Shown in pieces: positions 8,761 to 16,521 of a stretch of 64,000 nt of DNA; the first letter of the stretch is position 1; each line of letters opens with the position of its first letter. A program made the translations under genes and the position numbers. The stretch lies in the NCBI RefSeq assembly GCF_009617895.1, contig NZ_BLAW01000001.1, positions 2,409,001 through 2,473,000 on the forward strand. Reading direction: 5' to 3'. The notes under the pieces were generated by a model that saw nothing but the letters and a program-made list of their open reading frames with translations, ran no database searches and was not told the DNA's origin. The stretch is from Prolixibacter sp. SD074 (GTDB lineage: Bacteria > Bacteroidota > Bacteroidia > Bacteroidales > Prolixibacteraceae).

Positions 8761-9552
8761 TTAACGATCGAATGTTTGTGTCGCTTTCACCGAAAACGGA
8801 ACTGTCAGATCCGCCACCGAAGCGACGAATTTTCCCTCTTCCACCACATATTTCAACTGATGATTGACGAATGCCAAATCACGTGTATTCAGATGGAACG
8901 TCACCGTTTTTGACTCTCCCGGTTTCAAGTCAACTTTTTCGAATCCGCGCAGGCGTTTTACATCCGGTGTAAGGGACCATCGACATGTCGATTCCGGCGT
9001 TGACGGAAATTTTCACTGCTTCTTTTTGCGTGCGGGCTACCCGATCGCGGTTGTGCAGGTTTTCAATATCAGCCCAGTCGGTAACCACCAGTCCGTTAAG
9101 TCCCAATTCCTGTTTCAGCAGTTTGGCAATAATATCATAGCTGGCGTGTACCGGAACACCGTTGATAATTCCTGAATTGCTCATCACCGAATGCGCACCG
9201 GCATCAATCGCCTTTTTGAACGAAACCAGGTGACGTTCGCGCAAATCGATCTCCGGAAGAAGAGCAGGTGTCCTGTCTTTTCCGGAATTAGCTGCCGAAT
9301 GCCCCAGGAAATGCTTCATACACGAAGCTACATGCACCGGGTTGTCAATATCGTTGTTTTCTCCTTCATAACCTTTAATCATCTGGTATCCCATCCGGGC
9401 AACCAAATAAGGATCTTCGACAACAGTTTGTCGACCTTCGCCTCCACCTTCGGATCTACTTTCTGCGATTCAGGTACATATCGCTGTGCCTGAATCGGAT
9501 TCAGCCCACTAAGCACAAACAACAAAATCACCGACGACCACTTAAATCTCAT
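8761..9552 (-). pseudogene. GH3 beta-glucosidase pseudogene with two large internal deletions
   Basis: Three collinear pieces of a GH3 gene (normally 700+ residues) remain, about 260 codons in all. (1) Signal peptide and N-terminus: MRFKWSSVILLFVLSG ... DPKVEAKVDKLLSK. (2) From the GEDPYL region, frame-shifted relative to piece 1: EDPYLVARMGYQMIKGYEGE through CMKHFLGHSAANSG to the nucleophile segment GLNGLVVTDWADIE, ending at GIDMSMVPY. (3) The C-terminal fibronectin-like domain in another frame: VKRLRGFEKVDLKPGESKTV through TQTFDR and a stop at 8761. The first junction is at about 9421, the second at about 8967. The first ATG is at 9552; a GTG frame start at 9561 is less likely. Catalytic Asp is kept, but the acid/base domain is gone and the frame is broken, so no enzyme is expected. 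Confidence 0.92.
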
Positions 9553-9618
9553 AGTCAACACCTTAAAAAATTTAACCCACTTAAAAACTGGGTACGAAAA
9601 GGTCCTAAAATTTTAGAA

Positions 9619-9648
9619 ATCCGGAGATGTACCATGACACCTCCGGAT
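9619..9648 (-). terminator. Hairpin after the surface lipoprotein gene of PUL 1 (intra-PUL terminator)
   Basis: Perfect stem ATCCGGAG / CTCCGGAT, extended by a TGT/ACA inner helix, 22 bases after the SGBP stop. On the minus strand it is followed by a weak T-rich stretch. It separates the SusC-SusD-SGBP core from the enzyme genes. Confidence 0.65.
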
Positions 9649-9670
9649 ATATCAATCACAAATCCAAATG

Positions 9671-11401
9671 TTAAAACTGAGCAGATTTAATACCCTCTAC
9701 TGACGGGCCTTGCAGTTCATCGAAATAAAAATCGTCAGCACTATTATTGGTATCTGAATTCAGCATAATACGAACGACGTTGTAATAATCGTTGCTGAAT
9801 GTAGGATCGGTTGTTACATCAGCTGTCTGGCCTTGCGCTGTGCCAGCTCCGGTAAAGTCGAAAATTACTGGTTCCCAAGTGTTATCCTGCTTAATTGTGT
9901 AAGTAGCAGCCTGAACTCCAGTTGTCCATGCGTTGCCAGCTAAATCACTGTTCTCAAGTTTCAGGAGCACCACGTCGCCGGCTTTGCCATAAACCATTAA
10001 CGAGAAAGTATGAACCGTACGCAGGTCGAAACGATAACCGGCAGGTAATTGCATATAAGCATTGGCGTACTGCTGTGCTTTATTACTGAAGTGAGCTACA
10101 TAAGCAGACTTGTTGGGATATATTTTAGAAGGGTTTGCAACCACCTCAACCGAGCAATCCTGTCCCAGAACCGGCTCCATCTGTACTTCACTAAAATCGT
10201 TGTACATCACCATTACATTAGGCTGGAACGGAACATAATCCGGTGAGTTTTGAGCTACGACAACCGAGGTCGTTTTCACTTGCTGCTCATTGGCCTCCAG
10301 TGTTGCTGTAACCTGATAGGTACCCTGGCGCATGTACACATGTGATAGCGCCTGGTGATAATCAGTGACTGAAACCGGATCGGTTCCGTCACCGAAGTCA
10401 TAGGTTACCTGGCTGATGCTGATTCCTGAAGGAACCTGAACGTTAGCCAATGAAATATCAAATGTATTGGCATCCGCTCCGGCTGCAACACTTAAATCCC
10501 ATTTTACGGTTGGTTTCACGTATCCTTTGGGGATCAACTGGTAATGCCATGCGCTGCCATCGGCTCCGGTAGCAACCAGGTCAAGTTTATTTTCTGAAAT
10601 GCTAAGGATTTCATATTTCCCGTCTACTGCACCCACGTCAAAGGTTGGGAAAATAGGGGTAGGACCGCTCAGGATCAGGTATTGTTTACCATTCTCGGAC
10701 GAAACAGACCAGCTCCCCGGCCCGGGAGTGTAATCAACGGTCAAGTCGCCACCGGCATCAACGGGGTTCGAATAGAATGAGACACCCGACTGGAAGCTCT
10801 TCACAAAAGACTTACCATGATTGGTGTACGTAGCGACAAATCCATTGAGTTTGAGATTCAACTCATCATCGTAGGCGCCAAAACCACTTTTATCCATAGG
10901 AGCGGCACTCCACCAACTGGTACCATCACTTCCGGCAGGGCCGACACCATAGTGGGCCTGGGCCAGTGAATCGGCTACCCATGTTTTACCGTTCAGGTTA
11001 TCAACACCACCCGAAAGGGCGATGATTGCCGGATCCTGGAAGTAAGAATAATCAGTGGCATCCTGCGAATATTCTTTCGTTACAGATGCCGAACCGCCCG
11101 ACGTATAAAGCGTCAACGTAACCGTGTATTTTCCTGATAAAGGATAATACGGAGTAACAGACTCTCCGGTTCCTTTATTTCCATTACCAAAATCCCATTT
11201 TGCAATTCCGGTAATACTGGAAGTATTGGTAATTACCGGATGAAATTCATCTGCTCCCTGGGCAATTGTGAAAGACAACTGATCAGCCGAGGGCTTGGGC
11301 CCGAGTTGCGGACCGTCTAGAACCTGGGGATCGCACGATGAAAAAGCCAGTGCCAGACCACCCAGGATGAATATATAATTGAATATCTTATTGATTTTCA
11401 T
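9671..11401 (-). CDS. PKD-domain surface lipoprotein, likely SusE/F-position glycan-binding protein (SGBP)
   Basis: 576 residues. Lipoprotein signal with Cys23 (LALAFSSC). First PKD domain about 38-112 (KWDFGNGNKGTGES), a beta-rich middle (about 125-295) of the kind seen in glycan-binding lipoproteins, a second PKD domain about 305-382 (TYDFGDGTDPVS), and a C-terminal carbohydrate-binding-like jelly roll about 395-575 ending in DDFYFDELQGP. No catalytic motif seen. Its place directly after SusD and its lipidation argue for a surface glycan-binding role. Followed by a strong hairpin. Function is inferred from position and architecture. Confidence 0.82.
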   Translation of the reverse strand: MKINKIFNYIFILGGLALAFSSCDPQVLDGPQLGPKPSADQLSFTIAQGADEFHPVITNTSSITGIAKWDFGNGNKGTGESVTPYYPLSGKYTVTLTLYTSGGSASVTKEYSQDATDYSYFQDPAIIALSGGVDNLNGKTWVADSLAQAHYGVGPAGSDGTSWWSAAPMDKSGFGAYDDELNLKLNGFVATYTNHGKSFVKSFQSGVSFYSNPVDAGGDLTVDYTPGPGSWSVSSENGKQYLILSGPTPIFPTFDVGAVDGKYEILSISENKLDLVATGADGSAWHYQLIPKGYVKPTVKWDLSVAAGADANTFDISLANVQVPSGISISQVTYDFGDGTDPVSVTDYHQALSHVYMRQGTYQVTATLEANEQQVKTTSVVVAQNSPDYVPFQPNVMVMYNDFSEVQMEPVLGQDCSVEVVANPSKIYPNKSAYVAHFSNKAQQYANAYMQLPAGYRFDLRTVHTFSLMVYGKAGDVVLLKLENSDLAGNAWTTGVQAATYTIKQDNTWEPVIFDFTGAGTAQGQTADVTTDPTFSNDYYNVVRIMLNSDTNNSADDFYFDELQGPSVEGIKSAQF

Positions 11402-11452
11402 CTCATATCAGTATTAATATTTCAAATAAGAATCGACAAATCAGAACACTGC

Positions 11453-13015
11453 TTAGTAGCCCGGATTCTGTTCCAGGGTCCTGTTGGTGTTGTCAATTTC
11501 AGACTGCGGAATAGGCAGGTACTCGTTGCGGCCCTCTTGCCAGTTGCGATCACCCAGTACGGATGATGCACGTCCGGTACGAACCAGGTCCCAGTAACGC
11601 TGACCTTCGAAAGCCAATTCGAAGCGACGCTCTTTCCATATCGCTTGTACCAAATCGGTTCCGGTTGCCGTTACGGGGGACAGTCCCACGCGGGCACGCA
11701 CCTGGTTCAGGTATCCCTGAGCTTTTGCATCGTTACCACTACGGGCATAAGCTTCCGCACCCATCAACAGTACATCCGGGTACCGGATAACGCGAACATT
11801 GTTCGGATAGTTGATCATCGGTTCGCCATCAGGAGCCACATTTTCCTTCAGCGGCGCATTTTTCCGGACAAAGTATCCGGTGTTCTGATAGCCCGGTTTG
11901 TATTTAATCTGATCACCTCCGTTGAGCGTCGCGTTCATCATACCCGTTTCATCCATGGTACCGTCCGATACATCGATAATAGAGTATTCGAAACGCGGGT
12001 CGCCTTTCATATCGTTAGCCAGTTTTTCGGTAACAGGAGAGAATCCCCAACCCGCCTGGAAAGTAGGTCCGTTGTAGTCGCGCATACCGATCATCACAGT
12101 GGCGATGTTTCCTTCGCCGCCGGGCAGCCAGCCCCAATCACCCCATTTGGAGTTATACGAGTGCTGAATTTCGAATACTGACTCAATATTATTACGTCCG
12201 GCACTGGTAAAAATCTGGCCATAGTCAGGCACCAAATCGTATGCGCCTGAGTTCACAACATTATCAACCAGGGTAGCCACCTCACCCATGCGGGTGTCGT
12301 CGTTTTCGAACAAAATAACGCGGCCCAGCAATGATTGAGCGGCACCTTTGGTAATGCGTCCTTTCTCGCTATCCGAAACACTTAACGGAAGATCAGGAAT
12401 CGCTTCAGTCAAATCTTTTTCAATCTGGGCATAAATATCTGCGGGCGCACTCTGCGGGAAGTCATACTCTGAAGGGTTCAGCGTTTTCAGAATCAATGGG
12501 AGATTTCCGAACCAACGCTCCAACTGGAAATAATAGAAAGCTCTCAGAAATTTAACCTCAGCAGTCGAACGCTTGGCAAAATCGTCAGAAACAGTTGCTC
12601 CGGGAAGCTTTTCCAGGAAAAGGTTAGCACGGTAAATACCGCTGTAATAACGTCCCCAGATACTAGCCTGCGGGCCCAATGTCGGGGTCAGGCTGAAATT
12701 ATCCAGCGCTACCCAGGCAGGCTGGTCTCCGGCGTTGGCACCGCCGGCATAAGTGTCGTCAGAAGCAACATTTGCGAGTGTTTCTTCAGGGATATACCCC
12801 TGGAAACCGCCCCATTGCAATACGTCGTATACCGCGACCATTGCATCATACATGTCCTGTTGATTCTGGTAAAAGTTCTCCTCAACCCGTGTGTTGAGCG
12901 GCTTCATGTCCAGGTAATCGGAACATGACGTAGAGGACAGGATCACCAGGGAGAAAAGGGCAACTTTGAGAATATTTTGAATTTTCATCTTTCTTGTCAT
13001 TTTCCTGTTAAGCAT
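11453..13015 (-). CDS. susD: SusD/RagB family outer-membrane lipoprotein (PUL 1)
   Basis: 520 residues. N-terminal lipoprotein signal ends at Cys31 (ILSSTSC) if started at 13015. The ATG at 12988 (residue 10) would give a tidier signal peptide, but the ATG at 13015 overlaps the susC stop codon by one base (TAATG), which suits translational coupling. The family pattern is present: YLDMKPL after the Cys, TPR-like helices, and the C-terminal MGAEAYARSG ... WKERRFELAFEGQRYWDLVR block. Binds glucan at the surface and docks on the SusC pore. Confidence 0.93.
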   Translation of the reverse strand: MLNRKMTRKMKIQNILKVALFSLVILSSTSCSDYLDMKPLNTRVEENFYQNQQDMYDAMVAVYDVLQWGGFQGYIPEETLANVASDDTYAGGANAGDQPAWVALDNFSLTPTLGPQASIWGRYYSGIYRANLFLEKLPGATVSDDFAKRSTAEVKFLRAFYYFQLERWFGNLPLILKTLNPSEYDFPQSAPADIYAQIEKDLTEAIPDLPLSVSDSEKGRITKGAAQSLLGRVILFENDDTRMGEVATLVDNVVNSGAYDLVPDYGQIFTSAGRNNIESVFEIQHSYNSKWGDWGWLPGGEGNIATVMIGMRDYNGPTFQAGWGFSPVTEKLANDMKGDPRFEYSIIDVSDGTMDETGMMNATLNGGDQIKYKPGYQNTGYFVRKNAPLKENVAPDGEPMINYPNNVRVIRYPDVLLMGAEAYARSGNDAKAQGYLNQVRARVGLSPVTATGTDLVQAIWKERRFELAFEGQRYWDLVRTGRASSVLGDRNWQEGRNEYLPIPQSEIDNTNRTLEQNPGY

Positions 13016-16000
13016 TAGAAAGTAAGGTTTACACCCATCATGTAGGTACGCGGCTGCGGATAGATACCACGGTCAATACCTCCATTGATTTCGGGGTCAA
13101 AACCTTTGTAACCGGTAATGGTGTAGAGGTTCTGTGCTGAACCATAGATTCTCAGTCTGGAGATATGCAACCAATTGGTGGCCCCCGTCGGCAATGAATA
13201 GCCGATCTGTAGGTTTTTGATGCGAAGGTAATCGCCGTTGTGTACATAAACGTCAGACGAACGATAGTTACGGTTGGTATCATTCAACGTCACACGGGCA
13301 TGCGTATTCGATGTACCCTCACCGGTCCAGCGATTCAATGCATCAGTGGTATAATTGGCATTAGCCAGGTCATAACGGTGCGAAGCGTCATAAATATCGT
13401 TTCCGGTTACGCCCTGCAGGAACAGGTTGAAATCCCATCGACGGTAGCTTGCTCCGATATTCAGTCCGTATGTCCAACTTGGAGTCGGGTCACCAATCAT
13501 GGTGCGGTCCAGGTCGCTGATGGTTCCATCATTGTTTGCATCAACAAAGCGAACATCGCCCGGGACAGCACTTTGACCGTATTTTGAGTTGTAAGCATCG
13601 GCTTCTGCCTGGTTCTGCAGGATACCGTTGGTTTTGTAACCGTAGAAATAGTTCATCGGTTTCCCTTCTTCGATGCGGGTAATCTGCATACCCTCTGGTC
13701 CCCATACCTGTCCTGTAATGTAACCTGACTGATTACCGATTTTCTGAACCTCATTCTTCAGATAAGAAACCGTCAGTCGGGTATCCAGACTCACCTGACC
13801 AATCTTGGCTTTGTAGCTGAATTCACCGTCAAAACCAGTGTTCAACATATCACCCAGGTTAGTTAGCGGGGCCGCATTACCGACCAGTGCAGGGATCGGT
13901 GCAGTCACCAACATATCACGGGTTAATTTATGATAATAGTCGAGTGCAAAACGGAATTTATTTTTCAGCAAGCCGATATCCAAACCGATGTCAGTCTGCT
14001 CAACTGTTTCCCATTTCAGGTCGGGATTCGAAATTTTCGTGGGACTTGCACCGGGAGTCAGTGTTTGATCAACACCAAAAGTATAACGGCTTCCGCTACC
14101 AATCAGCGATGTATAAGCATAATCGTCGATTTGCTGGTTCCCGTTTTGTCCCCAGCTGGCACGAATCTTCAGGAAATTAACGACGCTGCTGTTAGCCATG
14201 AAATCTTCCTGCGAAAGCACCCATCCGGCAGAGAATGAGGGAAATACTGCATAACGGTTGTTCGGCCCGAACTTCGATGAACCGTCCATACGAACCGTGC
14301 CGGTAAACAGGTACTTGTCTTTGTAGCTGTAGTTCAAACGGCCAAAGTACGACAGCAACGATGAGTGCCATGCATAGCCGTACAGATTTTCACTGGTTTC
14401 GTTCTGTGCATAGTCAAAATAATTCATCGTGGGATCGTAGAAGGGCATTCCCTGTTTTGAACCGCCCATGGTATTCCCTTCAGCTTTATAAATGGTATTA
14501 CCTAACAGAAAAGTAAAATCATGCGTATCATTCCACAGATTATGATAAGTAATTGTGTTTTCCCAGTTGAAGTTCAATGACTTGCTGGAAGCGCGGTGCA
14601 TACTGTTGTAATCCTGATAATTGGTAGCGTTCAAATAGTGAACCGGAGATGAACTATCGTCACCCCAGAAAGCAATATCAGCACCGAAGGTCGACCGCAA
14701 CTTGATATTCTTCAGAATCGTCAATTCAGCGTACAGGTTTCCTACGAATTTATCGGAGTAGCCTTTATTATGCTGAATAGCAAGTGCAGCTACCGGGTTC
14801 ACAATCTCGGAAGTCACATAGGGAGAAATTCCGTAAGGTTGTCCGTTGGTGTTGGTCACTGCATTGGGATAGTTCGCCAGCAATGCAGAAGCAGCCGTTG
14901 AATCGGTTACCACGACCGGGGTAATCGGATCCATGTTGAGTGCGCGGCCCAGCGGGGATCCCCACTCAGTATTCTCTTGTACTCCTTCGCTTTTCGTGCG
15001 GGAATAACCAAAGTTGTGACCAAATTTGAAGATTTTGGAAACATTGTGGTCAGCATTAAAACGAAGAGTCAAACGCTCGTAATTAGAATGTCCCTTGGCA
15101 ACAATACCCACTTGTTTAAAGTAAGAAATGGAAGTCAGGTATTTCGACCTGTCGTTTCCACCCGATATAGTCACCTGATGATTTTGGATAGGGGCATCGT
15201 AGTTAAACACCTCATCCTGCCAGTCAGTACCTTTTCCATAAGAATATGGATCCGAAAAAATCGGCTGGCCGCCACCATTCACAGAGGCTTCGTTCATAAT
15301 CACCGCGTACTGGGTTGCATCCAGAAGCGACAATTTCTTCCAGGGATTCTGCACACCATAATAACCATCGTATGAAACCCTCATTTTGCCGGCTTTACCA
15401 TTTTTGGTCGTAATCAGTACAACACCATTCGCACCGCGCGAACCGTAAATAGCAGCAGAAGCGGCATCTTTCAGCACCTCGATGGATTCAATATCACCGG
15501 GGTTCAGGTAATCAATTCCCCCGTCAACCGGAACACCGTCGACAACATACAAAGGCTGTGTACCTGAGTTAATGGATGAAGTACCGCGGACTTTCACGTC
15601 CAGCCCGGCACCGGGTTGACCAGAGTTGCTGGTAATAATAACACCGGCGGTACGTCCTTGAAGGGCTTGTTCGGTCCGAAGATTAGCTGTTTTATTAATA
15701 TCAGAAGAGTTTACCTTGGCAATGGCACCGGTTACAACACTTTTCTTTTGTGTACCATATCCAACAACCACTACTTCATCGACGTCCAACGTTTCATTTT
15801 GCATGCTGACGTTGATTTCCGATTGTCCCTGAACAGGAACTTCCTGTGTTTTCAATCCGATAAACGAAAACACAAGGGTGGCGTTGTCGCCCACCTTAAT
15901 AAAATAGTTACCGTTAACATCGGTGATGGTTCCTGTTGTGGTACCTTTTACCGAAATACTAACGCCCGGAACCGGCGAACCATCTTCAGCGCTGGTCACC

Positions 16001-16080
16001 GTTCCCTGTACATTTCGTTCCTGCGCAAATCCCATTGTTGCCAAAAGGACCAGAAACGTTAACATAAAGACTTTTTTCAT
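13015..16080 (-). CDS. susC: SusC/RagA family TonB-dependent outer-membrane transporter (PUL 1)
   Basis: 1021 residues. Signal peptide (to FAQ, about 19), carboxypeptidase-like regulatory domain about 22-105 (GTVTSAEDGSPVPGVSISVK), TonB box region VDEVVVVGYGTQKK, plug domain about 115-230 (ending GVVLITTKNGK), then the 22-strand barrel to the final aromatic LTF. No STN domain, in contrast to the SusC of PUL 2, so it is expected to answer to the neighbouring propeller/HTH regulator and not to a FecR/ECF pair. Imports glucan oligosaccharides using TonB energy. Confidence 0.95.
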   Translation of the reverse strand: MKKVFMLTFLVLLATMGFAQERNVQGTVTSAEDGSPVPGVSISVKGTTTGTITDVNGNYFIKVGDNATLVFSFIGLKTQEVPVQGQSEINVSMQNETLDVDEVVVVGYGTQKKSVVTGAIAKVNSSDINKTANLRTEQALQGRTAGVIITSNSGQPGAGLDVKVRGTSSINSGTQPLYVVDGVPVDGGIDYLNPGDIESIEVLKDAASAAIYGSRGANGVVLITTKNGKAGKMRVSYDGYYGVQNPWKKLSLLDATQYAVIMNEASVNGGGQPIFSDPYSYGKGTDWQDEVFNYDAPIQNHQVTISGGNDRSKYLTSISYFKQVGIVAKGHSNYERLTLRFNADHNVSKIFKFGHNFGYSRTKSEGVQENTEWGSPLGRALNMDPITPVVVTDSTAASALLANYPNAVTNTNGQPYGISPYVTSEIVNPVAALAIQHNKGYSDKFVGNLYAELTILKNIKLRSTFGADIAFWGDDSSSPVHYLNATNYQDYNSMHRASSKSLNFNWENTITYHNLWNDTHDFTFLLGNTIYKAEGNTMGGSKQGMPFYDPTMNYFDYAQNETSENLYGYAWHSSLLSYFGRLNYSYKDKYLFTGTVRMDGSSKFGPNNRYAVFPSFSAGWVLSQEDFMANSSVVNFLKIRASWGQNGNQQIDDYAYTSLIGSGSRYTFGVDQTLTPGASPTKISNPDLKWETVEQTDIGLDIGLLKNKFRFALDYYHKLTRDMLVTAPIPALVGNAAPLTNLGDMLNTGFDGEFSYKAKIGQVSLDTRLTVSYLKNEVQKIGNQSGYITGQVWGPEGMQITRIEEGKPMNYFYGYKTNGILQNQAEADAYNSKYGQSAVPGDVRFVDANNDGTISDLDRTMIGDPTPSWTYGLNIGASYRRWDFNLFLQGVTGNDIYDASHRYDLANANYTTDALNRWTGEGTSNTHARVTLNDTNRNYRSSDVYVHNGDYLRIKNLQIGYSLPTGATNWLHISRLRIYGSAQNLYTITGYKGFDPEINGGIDRGIYPQPRTYMMGVNLTF

Positions 16081-16521
16081 AGAGTAGGATCAAAGTTTAA
16101 AACAACATCGATTTAACATTGACTTTACAAATACAGTCACAAAAAAAGTCTTCATATAGTGCCCGAAAGAATTTTACCCCCCAACAAAAACTCATCAAAC
16201 ACTTTTTAACAATACATCATTTTTTCATCATATATTTATTAATGCTCTAATTTTAAGATTATTAAAACTCAAAAATGGCAATATCACACACTGGTTTTGA
16301 CTACATCAAATAGAAAAACAGGGAAGGTTGACAGAGGTATGACCAATATTAAGCAAATGTGAACTACCAGTATTGTAAGAAACAGGGGCTTTTTGTGCAG
16401 AATACAAGCAAAAACACTCTCCATCAGCAAATCCAGATAAAGCGTATTGAACAGGAAAGAAATATATTGTACTACAACGAGAAGACGCAAAGGGAAAGAG
16501 GCGTATTTTTCTAGCAATATT
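16081..16521. other. 441-base gap with the upstream region of susC (PUL 1)
   Basis: AT-rich. On the minus strand TGTATTTG (16128-16135; one mismatch to TAnnTTTG) lies 48 bases before the susC ATG and is a candidate -7 box. A hydrophobic minus-strand frame (16284-16604) overlaps the 3' end of the regulator gene out of frame and is not considered real. I see nothing else. Confidence 0.4.

Noticed and set aside
8930-9406. Short stand-alone GH3-domain protein
   Set aside because: It begins in the middle of the GH3 barrel and is flanked by collinear N- and C-terminal pieces in other frames, so it is part of a pseudogene.
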